This document shows positions 43,879-53,514 of a stretch of DNA of 64,000 nt, piece after piece. The translations under genes were made by a program, and so were the position numbers. The notes beneath the pieces were generated by a model. It searched no databases and was not told where the DNA came from. It saw only the letters and a list, made by a program, of their open reading frames with translations. How positions within the stretch are numbered: position 1 is the stretch's first letter; every line of letters begins with the position of its first letter. The DNA lies in the NCBI GenBank assembly GCA_051656905.1, contig JBOFJQ010000028.1, positions 1-64,000 on the forward strand. The letters run 5' to 3'. This DNA is from JAGNZR01 sp051656905 (GTDB lineage Bacteria; Fusobacteriota; Fusobacteriia; Fusobacteriales; Fusobacteriaceae).

Positions 43879-45582
43879 TCAAGCTTCAATTTCTATAAAT
43901 CTATTCTCTTTTACTAAAAATAATCCTAAATCTGTTATTTTTAATTCTGGGATAACAGGTAATGCCATAAAATTGAGGGTCATCATTGGTTCTACATTTT
44001 TACTTATATTTAATTCTTCTCTGGCAAGCTTTAAAATAATTTCATTCGATTGATAAATTTCTTTAATATCTTTATCAGACATCAGCCCTGCTATTGGCAA
44101 TTCCATACTATATATTATCTTTCCATTTTTAACTAAAACTATTCCTCCACCAATTCTCTCAAGCTCTTTGATGGCTATGTACATATCCTTTGTATTATCT
44201 CCGATAGTTATTATATTGTGGCTATCATGTGCTACTGTAGTGGCAATAGCACCATCTGTAATTCCATAATTTTCTATCACGCCATTTCCTACTCTCCCTG
44301 TACCTTTATGTCTTTCGATTACAGAGATTTGAGAAAGATTCTTATTTAATTTCCCTTGAAAATATCCATTTGGATTAACTATTTTCCTTACTATATGATT
44401 TGTATAAAGTTCTTTTGGAATTATAGATATAACATTAATTTCATCACCTTTTATAGAAATAATCAAATTTTCTTCTTTAAAACTGCCTATATTAACACTA
44501 TTCTCTAATTTTCCAGAGTCTTTAATCTCTATATTATCAGCTTCAATTTTCTTTCCATATTTATAAACTTCTTTAATATTTATATTTATGATGTTATCTA
44601 CTACTATAAAATCAGCATCATATCCTGGTGCTAATGCACCTTTTTTATTTAATCCATAAAATTTTGCAGTATTTAATGTTGCCATTATAATTGCTCTTTC
44701 AGGTAAAACACCTAAGGATATTGCTCTTTTTACAACATCATTTATTTGCCCTTTATTTAAAATAGTTTCAGAATCCCTATCATCAGTGCAAAACATACAA
44801 AATCTATAAGTATATTCATCTATCCCCACTGCTAATTTTTCTAAATTTTTCGCAGCAGTTCCCTCTCTTATAAGAACATTCATTCCCCTAGAAATCTTTT
44901 CATTCATTTCTTCTATGCTACTGCACTCATGGTCAGATTTAACACCTGCTATTATATAAGAGGTTAGTCTTTTCCCTGTAAGGCATGGACTATGACCATC
45001 AACTTGCTTATTTCTACTTTGAGTTATTTCTATTTTTCTAATTAAGTCTTTATCTTCATTTTCAACCCCAACAAAATTCATTACCTCGCCTAACCCTAAT
45101 ATTCTAGGATTATCAATATATTTTTCTAGAGACTCTGAATTTAAAATCGCTCCTGAAGATTCAAAATTTGTGGAAGGGACACAAGATGGGAACATAAAGA
45201 AAACTTCTAATATCGTATCTTTAGTCTCTTCTAGCATATAATCTATCCCTTTTTCCCCTAAGACATTAGCGATTTCATGAGGATCAGCTATAATCGTTGT
45301 TGTCCCTAATTTTATAAACTCTTTAGCTAAAACTTTAGGTGACATTAATGAACTTTCAATATGCATGTGCCCATCTATAAATCCTGGTATAATTGTAGCC
45401 CCATCTATATTTTTTTCTACTATTCCCTCATAACTTCCAATTCCAATAATTTTACCTTCTGAAATAGCTAAGTCTCCCTCTTCTAACTTTCCTGTAAATA
45501 CATTAAATATTTTTCCACCCTTTATTACAAAATCAGCTCTCTCTTTCCCCTTTGCTAACCTAATAAATTTATCTGTTAACAT
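43879..45582 (-). CDS. ade: Adenine deaminase
   Basis: A 567-residue amidohydrolase converting adenine to hypoxanthine and ammonia. The N-terminal small beta domain (VIKGGKIFNVFTGKLEEGDLAISEGKIIGIG) is followed by the metal-binding GHMHIESS near residue 75, ADPHEIANV near 100 and DDRDSETIL near 277. The C-terminal half has VAHDSHNIITIGDN near 445 and LNFMALPVIPELKITD near 545, typical for the bacterial Ade family rather than adenosine deaminases. The ATG is preceded by GGGGTGGAATA. No purine transporter or regulator is nearby. Confidence 0.92.
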   Translation of the reverse strand: MLTDKFIRLAKGKERADFVIKGGKIFNVFTGKLEEGDLAISEGKIIGIGSYEGIVEKNIDGATIIPGFIDGHMHIESSLMSPKVLAKEFIKLGTTTIIADPHEIANVLGEKGIDYMLEETKDTILEVFFMFPSCVPSTNFESSGAILNSESLEKYIDNPRILGLGEVMNFVGVENEDKDLIRKIEITQSRNKQVDGHSPCLTGKRLTSYIIAGVKSDHECSSIEEMNEKISRGMNVLIREGTAAKNLEKLAVGIDEYTYRFCMFCTDDRDSETILNKGQINDVVKRAISLGVLPERAIIMATLNTAKFYGLNKKGALAPGYDADFIVVDNIININIKEVYKYGKKIEADNIEIKDSGKLENSVNIGSFKEENLIISIKGDEINVISIIPKELYTNHIVRKIVNPNGYFQGKLNKNLSQISVIERHKGTGRVGNGVIENYGITDGAIATTVAHDSHNIITIGDNTKDMYIAIKELERIGGGIVLVKNGKIIYSMELPIAGLMSDKDIKEIYQSNEIILKLAREELNISKNVEPMMTLNFMALPVIPELKITDLGLFLVKENRFIEIEA

Positions 45583-45690
45583 TATTCCACCCCGTTTTTT
45601 GATTTTTACTATTATATAATAATTTTTTATTTATATATACAAAAATATACAACTTTTTCATTTTAATTATTAATTTATCTTACTATATAA

Positions 45691-45725
45691 AAAAAGAGCC
45701 TTCTCTTAAAAGAAAACTCTTTTTT
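45691..45725 (-). terminator. Terminator of the inositol operon
   Basis: AAAAAGAG pairs with CTCTTTTT, with an inner TTCT/AGAA stem, about 50 bases past the stop of the last gene of the operon. Confidence 0.75.
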
Positions 45726-45773
45726 ATATGCTTAATTTTTTCTTATTTTTTCTTATTTTTCCTTTATCTTTTA

Positions 45774-46241
45774 CTATTTTACATTTAAATTTATTATTTT
45801 ATCTAAAAATTCTTGTTTTGTTTTAGCCATTCTTAAATCTCTTGCAAAGCCTTTAGCCATAAATGTTGTTGCTATTTTATAAAGAACTTCGATATAGTTA
45901 TCACCTTTTTTATCTTCTGGAATAGCTATTAAAAATACTAAGTCAACTTCATTAGATTCATCAGCTGATTCCCAATCATACATTCTTTTATTTAATCTAG
46001 CAACAGCTATCTTTAGTTCCTTAACAGTAGTAGATTTTCCATGAGGTATCGCCAATCCCTCCTCTAATCCAGTTGGTCCTTTTTCTTCTCTTTGCATAAC
46101 AACTTTAAAAAATTCTGATTCTGACTCCAATATACCTTCTTTCCCTAGAAGACTTACTAGTTCTCTAATTATATTTTCTTTTTTATTTTCTTCAGTATCT
46201 AAAATTAGTAAATTTTCTTGAACTAAATTTTCAAAATACAC
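45774..46241 (-). CDS. PTS EIIA domain protein (fructose/mannitol type)
   Basis: A 155-residue cytoplasmic EIIA domain of the PtsN/fructose group. The phosphorylation site is the His in GLAIPHGKSTTVKEL near residue 67, followed by VDLVFLIAIPEDKKGDNYIEVLYKIAT. EIIA domains accept phosphate from HPr and pass it to EIIB, or act as regulators. No EIIB or EIIC is in the window, so the role here is unclear; it could be regulatory. I chose the GTG at 46241, with GAGGTGA ahead, over an in-frame ATG at 46283 that would overlap the aldolase gene and add 14 non-homologous residues. It is the last gene of the operon. Confidence 0.8.
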   Translation of the reverse strand: MYFENLVQENLLILDTEENKKENIIRELVSLLGKEGILESESEFFKVVMQREEKGPTGLEEGLAIPHGKSTTVKELKIAVARLNKRMYDWESADESNEVDLVFLIAIPEDKKGDNYIEVLYKIATTFMAKGFARDLRMAKTKQEFLDKIINLNVK

Positions 46242-46255
46242 TTTAATCACCTCAC

Positions 46256-47074
46256 TTAATTCCCCAGTATTTTCATCTTCCATCTAATAATCTCTTTTAG
46301 TCTTTCTATTACATTTGGAAATATTTTTATTCTATCTATCTCCATAGGATTCTTTTGAAGTTCCTCTCGCAAGCTTCTAGAAAATTCCTTTCTTAAAGCT
46401 GTTCCAATATTTATCTTTCCTATTCTATACTTAACTAATTTTTTTAAATCATCATCTGAAACACCTGTTGATCCATGTATTACAAGAGGAATTTTTACTA
46501 TACTTTGGATATTTTCTAGTACTTCAAAATCTATTTTAGCATCTCTTGTTAACATTCTGTGTACTGTCCCTATAGAAACTGCTAAAGCATCAACTCCTGT
46601 TAATCTTGCAAACTCTTCTGCCTCTCTCGGATTAGTAATTTCACTAGCTTGATTTATATACCCAACTGAACCAATTTCTGCTTCGCTACTTACTCCATTT
46701 TGCTTTGCAATCTGGACTATCTCTTTAGTTATTTTTACATTTTCCTCAAAAGGTAACATTGACCCATCAAACATAACTGAACTATATCCTGCATTTATTG
46801 CTGCTATAATCTCTTCTTTTGATTTTCCATGATCTAGATGAACACATACTTTAGTAGAACTTTTCTTTGCCATAGTTGTTAATAGCTTCCCTAAAATTTC
46901 TACCCCCATATACTTAATTGCATCTATATTTGTTGCTATTATCACAGGAGCCTTTAACTCTTCCGCTACCTCAATAACAGCCTTTGCATCTTCAAAACCA
47001 TAAACATTAAACGCAGGAACTATGTATAAACTATCTCTTGCATCTTCTAACATCTCATTTAAAGTAACTAACAT
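46256..47074 (-). CDS. iolJ: Class II aldolase, IolJ-like
   Basis: A 272-residue class II (zinc) aldolase of the fructose-bisphosphate/tagatose-bisphosphate family. The metal site includes HLDHGKS near residue 80, with SSVMFDGSMLPFEENVKITK, AEIGSVGY, and VIHGSTGVSDDDLKK downstream. In an inositol operon the expected substrate is 5-dehydro-2-deoxy-gluconate 6-phosphate, cleaved to DHAP and malonate semialdehyde; FBP or tagatose-bisphosphate are alternatives in other contexts. The ATG at 47074 follows GAGGTGAGAG. It lies 15 bases after iolC. Confidence 0.85.
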   Translation of the reverse strand: MLVTLNEMLEDARDSLYIVPAFNVYGFEDAKAVIEVAEELKAPVIIATNIDAIKYMGVEILGKLLTTMAKKSSTKVCVHLDHGKSKEEIIAAINAGYSSVMFDGSMLPFEENVKITKEIVQIAKQNGVSSEAEIGSVGYINQASEITNPREAEEFARLTGVDALAVSIGTVHRMLTRDAKIDFEVLENIQSIVKIPLVIHGSTGVSDDDLKKLVKYRIGKINIGTALRKEFSRSLREELQKNPMEIDRIKIFPNVIERLKEIIRWKMKILGN

Positions 47075-47089
47075 CTCTCACCTCATACT

Positions 47090-48076
47090 CTATTCGTAAG
47101 ATTTCATAAACTCATGTATTTTTAATGAAGTTGGCATATCTTCTGAGCAAGAGTGACTCGATACGAGCATTGCTGCTGCTGCACTTCCAAATTCAAGAGA
47201 TTTTTTCACATCCCATCCCTCTAACAATCCATATATAAAGGCTGATGCATAAGCATCTCCACCTCCAAAGGATTTTAATAGTTTTACTGGAAATGGTTTT
47301 ATTTGATAAAAATCACCTTTGGAAGTATATGCATTAGAACCTTCTTTTCCATGTTTTATTACTATTATTTTATTTCCATATCCAATCCATTTATCAGCAG
47401 ATATCTTATCATCAATGTTCCCTTCTAAAATTAGTTTTTCCATAAGATTAAATTCTTCTCTTGAACCAATTATAATATCACTCTGCTTTCCTACAATTGA
47501 ATAATATAGCGCTATCTCTTCTTGATTTTTCCATGTATAACTTCTATAATCCACATCAAAAACAACTTTTACATTATGCTTTTTTGCATACTCTAAAGCT
47601 ATTAAACAAGATTCTCTAGAGGGACTAGCAGCTAAGGCTGTCCCTGAAATAAGTAAAATTTTTGTATTTTTTATATACTCTTCATCTATTTTTGAAGTAT
47701 CTATTTGAAAATCCGCAACTCCATTTCTATACATCAATATACTGCTCTCTGTTGGACTTTTAATCTCTGTAAAAGTAAGCCCTAATGACTCTCCATTTTG
47801 TGCCACCTCTATTTTTGAAGTATCTATTCCCTCTTTATCAAAATAAGAAGTTACAAACGTTCCAAATTGATCTTTAGAAACACACCCTATAAATCCTACT
47901 TTTTTAGACAGTCTAGACATTCCAACTGCTATATTTGCTGGAGAACCTCCCAAATATTTTTTGAAAGTTCGAGATTCATTCAATGGCATATTAATATCTG
48001 TAGGATTAAAATCTATAGCAATTCTTCCTATAAGTACTATGTCTTTATCTTTATTTTTATCAAATTCTATTAACAT
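47090..48076 (-). CDS. iolC: 5-dehydro-2-deoxygluconokinase
   Basis: A 328-residue PfkB-family kinase phosphorylating 2-deoxy-5-keto-gluconate in inositol breakdown. It shows the IGRIAIDFNP opening, the GGSPANIAVGMSRL substrate signature near residue 44 and the catalytic FGGGDAYASAFIYGLLEG motif near 270 with the Asp base. The length and these signatures match IolC. The ATG follows GGAGGGAGTATA. It sits between iolA and iolJ with short gaps. Confidence 0.9.
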   Translation of the reverse strand: MLIEFDKNKDKDIVLIGRIAIDFNPTDINMPLNESRTFKKYLGGSPANIAVGMSRLSKKVGFIGCVSKDQFGTFVTSYFDKEGIDTSKIEVAQNGESLGLTFTEIKSPTESSILMYRNGVADFQIDTSKIDEEYIKNTKILLISGTALAASPSRESCLIALEYAKKHNVKVVFDVDYRSYTWKNQEEIALYYSIVGKQSDIIIGSREEFNLMEKLILEGNIDDKISADKWIGYGNKIIVIKHGKEGSNAYTSKGDFYQIKPFPVKLLKSFGGGDAYASAFIYGLLEGWDVKKSLEFGSAAAAMLVSSHSCSEDMPTSLKIHEFMKSYE

Positions 48077-48105
48077 TATACTCCCTCCATTCTTTCAAAT
48101 CCCTC

Positions 48106-49542
48106 TTAGCTCATCCAATCTTTTTTATTTTCAGCATTCCACTTTGTTGTTATTTTTATTAAATCAGTCCAAAAATTAATTGATGATTTCCCTGTTATAT
48201 CTCCATATCCAAATTTAGAATCCTTCGTTCCTCCAAAAGAAAAAGGTTCTCTTGGAACAGGAACTCCAATATTAACTCCTAGCATTCCTGCCTCAAACTC
48301 TCTCAATGCCTCTTCCACATACTTTCCATTTTGTGTAAATATTGCTCCTGCATTACCGTAAGGAGATTCTCTTTGGATTTCTGCAGCTTGTGAGATAGAG
48401 TTTGCTTCTACTAGCTCTAATATTGGTCCAAATACTTCTATCGGTTTCATTTTACCTTTTGCTCCACGCCAATCAACTATTGTTGGTCCTATGTTGTATC
48501 CTGAATTTTTATCGATTTTCTCTCTTCCATCAACAAGTATTTTTGCTTCTTGAGAGATTGCATATTCAATATATTTTGAAATTGTATCAACAGCTTTTTC
48601 TGTAATTACAGTTAATGTTTTACTATTTTTAGTATCATTTATAAGTTGTGTTATTATTGGTTCTACATTTCCAACTCCCACTATAACAGAAGCAGCCATA
48701 CATCTTTGCCCTGACATTCCAAAAGCTGACGCCATTATATCTCTAGAACCAATTACAGGATCTACATCTGGCATAAGAACAATATGATTCTTTGCTCCTC
48801 CCAATGCTAAAACTCTTTTTCCTGTTTGTGTTCCTCTTTTATAAACAATTTCTGCCACTTGAGTTGATCCTACAAATGAAACTGCTGCGAGCTCTTTACT
48901 ATCACAAATAGCTTCAACTATATCTTTTCCACCATGTAAAACAGTTAAAATTCCATTTGGTAATCCAGCCTCTTTCCACATCTCAGCTATCTTATTTGCA
49001 CAAATTGGAGTAACCTCTGAAGGTTTTAATACAACTGCATTTCCAAGAGCTACTGCATTTGGCAGTGACCAGTGAGGAACCATCATAGGAAAGTTAAATG
49101 GTGTTATAACTCCTACAACTCCTATTGGTCTTCTCTCCTCTCTACACACTACACCTACACTTACCTCACTAATTTCTCCTGTTGCAATCTGTGCTATTGA
49201 ACAAGCAAATTCAGTTAACTCTAATGACTTATCAATTTCTGCATAAGCCTCAGATAAATCTTTTCCATTTTCTATTCTATCTATTTGAGCTAACTCTTCC
49301 TTATTCTTTATTAAAATATTTCTATAATTATATAGTATTTCCGATCTTTTCTTAAAAGTCATTGCTCCCCATTCTTTTTGAGCAATTTTAGCTATTTTTA
49401 TAGCTTCTTCAAAATCTTGTTTTGTTGAGTTTTTTACCTGACCAATAACTGTTCCATCAAGAGGTGAATAAATATTTATTATCTCTCCACTTGCTGAAAC
49501 AAACTCTCCATTTACATAATTTTTTATTAATCCAAATTTCAT
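48106..49542 (-). CDS. iolA: Malonate-semialdehyde/methylmalonate-semialdehyde dehydrogenase
   Basis: A 478-residue CoA-acylating aldehyde dehydrogenase that converts malonate semialdehyde from the aldolase step to acetyl-CoA. The family motifs are GVVGVITPFNFPMMVP near residue 138, LGGAKNHIVLMPDVD, and the catalytic Cys in FGMSGQRCMAAS near 285. The motif GQRCMA is characteristic of the MmsA/IolA group. The ATG follows GGGGGACAT. It lies between iolG and iolC. Confidence 0.92.
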   Translation of the reverse strand: MKFGLIKNYVNGEFVSASGEIINIYSPLDGTVIGQVKNSTKQDFEEAIKIAKIAQKEWGAMTFKKRSEILYNYRNILIKNKEELAQIDRIENGKDLSEAYAEIDKSLELTEFACSIAQIATGEISEVSVGVVCREERRPIGVVGVITPFNFPMMVPHWSLPNAVALGNAVVLKPSEVTPICANKIAEMWKEAGLPNGILTVLHGGKDIVEAICDSKELAAVSFVGSTQVAEIVYKRGTQTGKRVLALGGAKNHIVLMPDVDPVIGSRDIMASAFGMSGQRCMAASVIVGVGNVEPIITQLINDTKNSKTLTVITEKAVDTISKYIEYAISQEAKILVDGREKIDKNSGYNIGPTIVDWRGAKGKMKPIEVFGPILELVEANSISQAAEIQRESPYGNAGAIFTQNGKYVEEALREFEAGMLGVNIGVPVPREPFSFGGTKDSKFGYGDITGKSSINFWTDLIKITTKWNAENKKDWMS

Positions 49543-49573
49543 ATGTCCCCCTAAATTAGTAATAAATTAATTT

Positions 49574-50587
49574 TTAATAGTTTATTTCTGATAGTTTTAC
49601 AGGTCTATTTTCTATTAAAGATTTTTTAGCTGCCATTCCTATTAAGATACATTTTAATCCATCTATACCTGTTACTGGAACATCAGTATTTCCTACTATA
49701 GCATCTACAAACTCAATCATCTCACTTGAAAAAGATTGCATATATCTTTCTAAAAAGAAATAAAGTGGTTTTTCTGCTACTACACCATGAACAGTAGATA
49801 ATATAGCCTTAGATTCTGTGTTATTTGATATTGCTATAGACCCTTTTGACCCAAATACCTCTGCTCTTTGATCATAACCATAAGCTGCTTCTCTCGAGTT
49901 ATCTATAACTGCAATTGCTCCATTTGAAAGTTTCATAGAAACAATAGCTGTATCTATATCTCCTAAACTTTTAAACTCTTTATTAATAAGAACATCTCCA
50001 AAGGCAAAAACCTCTTCAACCTCTGCACCAGAAAGATATCTAACCATATCAAAATCATGAATAGTCATATCGAAGAACATCCCCCCTGAAACTTTTACAT
50101 ACTCTGCTGGAGGTGCTTGTGGATCTCTAGAAGTAACTTTAATCAAATGAGGCTCACCTATTTTTCCTTCTACTACTGCATTTTTAATAGCCTTAAAATT
50201 ATTATCAAATCTTCTATTTAACCCTACTTGAAATTTAACATTTGCTATTTGCACAGCTTCAAGAAGACTCTTAATTTCATCTAGACCTGTCCCAATTGGT
50301 TTTTCACAAAATATATGTTTTCCAGCTTTTGCTGCCTCTATTGATATTGTTGCATGTGTATTTGTTGATGAACAAATTAATACAGCTTCTATCTCTTTAT
50401 CTGATAAAATCTCTTTATAGTCTTTAGTGAACTCTTTTATACCTAATTTTTTTGCCCACTCTATTGTTTCTTCATTTAAAAAAGGATCTGCAATAGTTTT
50501 TACCTCTGCATTTTTTACATATTTTGAAATACTCTCAGCATGAACTTTTCCAATTCTTCCAGCACCAATAATCCCAACTTTTAACAT
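49574..50587 (-). CDS. iolG: Inositol 2-dehydrogenase
   Basis: A 337-residue Gfo/Idh/MocA oxidoreductase that oxidises myo-inositol to scyllo-inosose with NAD. The N-terminal Rossmann motif is GIIGAGRIGKVHAE; the CEKPIGTGL motif with the catalytic Lys is near residue 98; and the substrate helix GGMFFDMTIHDFDMVRYLSG is near 167, with the H and D that pair with Lys. This is the IolG form by neighbours and length. A second homologue is at 59353. The ATG follows GGAGG. It precedes iolA in transcription. Confidence 0.9.
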   Translation of the reverse strand: MLKVGIIGAGRIGKVHAESISKYVKNAEVKTIADPFLNEETIEWAKKLGIKEFTKDYKEILSDKEIEAVLICSSTNTHATISIEAAKAGKHIFCEKPIGTGLDEIKSLLEAVQIANVKFQVGLNRRFDNNFKAIKNAVVEGKIGEPHLIKVTSRDPQAPPAEYVKVSGGMFFDMTIHDFDMVRYLSGAEVEEVFAFGDVLINKEFKSLGDIDTAIVSMKLSNGAIAVIDNSREAAYGYDQRAEVFGSKGSIAISNNTESKAILSTVHGVVAEKPLYFFLERYMQSFSSEMIEFVDAIVGNTDVPVTGIDGLKCILIGMAAKKSLIENRPVKLSEINY

Positions 50588-50649
50588 AATTTTTCCTCCA
50601 ATTAATGTGATTTATATTGTAATATATAATTTGAAATTTAGATTTAAGA

Positions 50650-51552
50650 CTATAAAGATGTTTTTTCCTTAATAAATTTTCTAGCTTTAACTGCATACTC
50701 AAAAGGGTTAGCCAATGCTGGATCTTGCTCTGCCTCTACAACCATCCAACCAGAATAATTTGAGTTTGCAATAGTTTTAAAAACCTCGTCAAAACTTATT
50801 ACTCCATCTCCTGGAACTGTAAATGCTCCCATTTTTACCCCATCTAAAAATGATTTTTTGTGATTTTTTACATCCCTTACAATATCTTCTCTCACATCTT
50901 TTAGATGAATATGACAGATATTATTAATGTATTTTTTTATCATTTGATCAACTGCTTCCTGTTTTCCTTCTGAATAATAAATGTGGCCTGTATCAAATAG
51001 AAGGTACACACTTTCATTAGTTCCGCTCATAAATTTTTCTACTTCTTCAGGAGTTTGAATTCCTGTCCCCATATGGTGATGAAGAGAAACTTTCATCCCC
51101 TTTTCACCTGCAAGTTCTGCAAGTTTGTTATACCCTTTAAATATATTTTCCCATTCACTACTAGTAAAAATAGGTTTCTCATCAAATATTGACTTATTCA
51201 ATCCTTGAATACTGTATGACTGCTCTGAGCATCCTATTACTTTTGCACCCATTTCATATAAAAAATCTCTATGCTTTTTGAACTCTTCAATTGTCTCTTC
51301 AAATTTTCCTATAGCAAAGAATGTGCTGAACCACGCATTGCAAATTTCAACTCCCCTTAAATTAAGCATAGGTTTTAGCACTTTTGTATCCTTTGGATAT
51401 TTATTTCCAACTTCTGATCCTTGATAACCTGATAAAGCCATTTCACTTATACATTGTTCAAATGTATTTTCTCTACCTAGCTCTGGTAAATCATCATTAG
51501 TCCAAGCTATTGGTGCTATACCTAACTTAATTTTCTGTGAATCTAGTTTCAT
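50650..51552 (-). CDS. iolE: myo-Inosose-2 dehydratase
   Basis: A 300-residue TIM-barrel protein of the xylose-isomerase-like superfamily that dehydrates scyllo-inosose. It begins with KLGIAPIAWTNDDLPELG, typical for IolE, and shows SLHHHMGTGIQTPEEVEKF near residue 156, FDTGHIYYSEG near 187 and HIHLKDVREDIV near 215, where metal ligands are expected. The C-terminus holds VVEAEQDPALANPFEYAVKAR, a conserved IolE ending. The ATG follows GGGAGTG. It lies between iolD and iolG. Confidence 0.92.
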   Translation of the reverse strand: MKLDSQKIKLGIAPIAWTNDDLPELGRENTFEQCISEMALSGYQGSEVGNKYPKDTKVLKPMLNLRGVEICNAWFSTFFAIGKFEETIEEFKKHRDFLYEMGAKVIGCSEQSYSIQGLNKSIFDEKPIFTSSEWENIFKGYNKLAELAGEKGMKVSLHHHMGTGIQTPEEVEKFMSGTNESVYLLFDTGHIYYSEGKQEAVDQMIKKYINNICHIHLKDVREDIVRDVKNHKKSFLDGVKMGAFTVPGDGVISFDEVFKTIANSNYSGWMVVEAEQDPALANPFEYAVKARKFIKEKTSL

Positions 51553-51582
51553 GATAAATCACTCCCTTAAAATAATTTTATA

Positions 51583-53505
51583 TTAATACTTTCTTGCCTT
51601 TTCAATCTCTATTTTCAATTGTCTTGTAGCATTTTCTATATTTTTATTTTTTGAAATTTCTGCATTTCCAACTCTCCACCACGCTTCATATCCCTTAGTC
51701 ATTGTCTTAGGAAGTACTTTTATATCAAATAAAACTACTTCTTCATATTCTTTAGAATCTTCAAAAGCTTTCACTAACTCCTCTTTCGTTCTTATTGAAT
51801 ATGTTTTGCATCCATAGCCTTCAGCACATTTAGCAAAATCTATTTTCATAAGAGAGCCGTCTAATTTTCCACTTTCTATATTTCTCTTTCTAAATTCAGT
51901 TCCAAAACTCCCCATTCCATTTTCCATTTGAAGATTATTTATACAACCAAATCCTATATTATCCAAAAGTATAATATTTATTTTCTTATTTTCTTGAAGA
52001 GCTGTTACAAGCTCTGTATGTAACATCAAATAAGAACCGTCACCTATCATGGCGTATACTTCTTTACTCGGTTCAGCTATTTTAGCTCCTAAAGCTGCTG
52101 CTATTTCATAACCCATACATGAATATCCATATTCCATGTGATATGAATTATCTCCTGTTGTTTTCCACACTCTTTGTAGGTCACCTGGAAGACTTCCTGC
52201 CGCTCCTACTATAATTGAATTCTTTTTTATTAAAGAGTTTAAAATTCCCAGTACTCTTGTCTGTGTCAAATAAGAATTATTTATCTCTCCATATTCCTCC
52301 ATACAATTATCCAAATGTCCAGCAATCTCTGGAACAAAGTTTTCTCCATACTCCAATGAGTTGACTCTTTCTAACTCTTTCTCCCATTCTTTTTTTATGC
52401 TTTCAATCTCTGTTTTATAACTACTTTTATATGATAGTTCATTCAACCTTTTTGAAAGCTCTTCTAATGTAATTTTTCCATCTGCAACAATTTTTACTGC
52501 GTCAAACTTATAACTATCAAACTCTGATACATTTATATTAATAAATTTTACATCTGGATTTTGGAATAACCATTTTGAAGCTGTTGTAAAATCTGTATAT
52601 CTCGTTCCAACACCTATAACTACATCTGCATTTGTTGCAATTCTATTTGCACTTAAATTTCCTGTTGTACCTATCCCTCCTAAATTAAGTTTGTGTCCTG
52701 AATCAATAGCCCCTTTCCCTGCTTGAGTTTCTCCAAAAGGGATGTTAAATTTTTCTGAAAAGCTTAAGAATTCTTTTTCACACTGTGAATACTTAACTCC
52801 TCCACCACAAATTAGAATAGGTTTTTTTGCTTTTGTTAATATCTTTAAAGCGTCACTTATTTCATCACATGTTGGAGTTCTTCTCTCTATTCTGTGTATT
52901 CTTTTCTTTAAAAAATAATCTGGAAAATCATAGCTTTCACCTTGAACATCTTGAGGTAAAGCAATGGTTACAGCTCCTGTTTCTGCTGGATTTATGAGTA
53001 CTCTAATTGCATTTATCATTGCACTCATAAGTTGCTCTGGTCTAGATACTCTATCCCAATATTTTGATACAGCTCTAAAAGCATCATTTGTTGAAATACT
53101 TAAATCATGTGTTTGTTCTATTTGTTGTAAAACTGGATCTGGTTGTCTGCACGCATAAACATCTCCTGGTAAAAAAAGAACTGGTATTCTATTAGCTGTA
53201 GCTGTGGCTGCTGCTGTAACCATATTAGCTGCACCTGGTCCTACAGATGAACTACAAGCATATATTTTTTTTCTTTTTGACTGTTTTGCAAACCCCATTG
53301 CAATGTGTGCCATACCTTGTTCATTTCTTCCTTGATATACCTTTAAAGAGTGCTCTTCATTCTCAAGAGCTTCCCCAAGACCAAGTACATTTCCATGTCC
53401 AAAAATTGTAAATACTCCCTCTACAAATTTAGTAACTTCCCCATCAATCTCAATATATTGACTATCTAGAAATTTTACTAAAGCCTGTGCAACTGTTAAT
53501 TTCAT
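51583..53505 (-). CDS. iolD: 3D-(3,5/4)-trihydroxycyclohexane-1,2-dione hydrolase
   Basis: A 640-residue thiamine-diphosphate enzyme that opens the inositol ring. The N-terminal domain includes FGHGNVLGLGEAL and QGRNEQGMAHIAMGFAKQ with the ThDP-activating Glu, then GPGAANMVTAAATA. The central domain is a dehydrogenase-type fold (LICGGGVKYSQCEK). The ThDP/Mg motif MIGDGSYLMLHTELVTAL is near 490, with N in LDNIGFGCINNL. The C-terminus KGYEAWWRVGNAEIS is characteristic of IolD. The ATG follows AGGTGATGAG. It lies just after the ABC permease gene. Confidence 0.94.
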   Translation of the reverse strand: MKLTVAQALVKFLDSQYIEIDGEVTKFVEGVFTIFGHGNVLGLGEALENEEHSLKVYQGRNEQGMAHIAMGFAKQSKRKKIYACSSSVGPGAANMVTAAATATANRIPVLFLPGDVYACRQPDPVLQQIEQTHDLSISTNDAFRAVSKYWDRVSRPEQLMSAMINAIRVLINPAETGAVTIALPQDVQGESYDFPDYFLKKRIHRIERRTPTCDEISDALKILTKAKKPILICGGGVKYSQCEKEFLSFSEKFNIPFGETQAGKGAIDSGHKLNLGGIGTTGNLSANRIATNADVVIGVGTRYTDFTTASKWLFQNPDVKFININVSEFDSYKFDAVKIVADGKITLEELSKRLNELSYKSSYKTEIESIKKEWEKELERVNSLEYGENFVPEIAGHLDNCMEEYGEINNSYLTQTRVLGILNSLIKKNSIIVGAAGSLPGDLQRVWKTTGDNSYHMEYGYSCMGYEIAAALGAKIAEPSKEVYAMIGDGSYLMLHTELVTALQENKKINIILLDNIGFGCINNLQMENGMGSFGTEFRKRNIESGKLDGSLMKIDFAKCAEGYGCKTYSIRTKEELVKAFEDSKEYEEVVLFDIKVLPKTMTKGYEAWWRVGNAEISKNKNIENATRQLKIEIEKARKY

Positions 53506-53514
53506 CTCATCACC

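Noticed and set aside
46242..46283. Longer start for the EIIA gene
   Set aside because: It would overlap the aldolase gene and lacks an SD, whereas the GTG at 46241 has GAGGTGA at the right distance.
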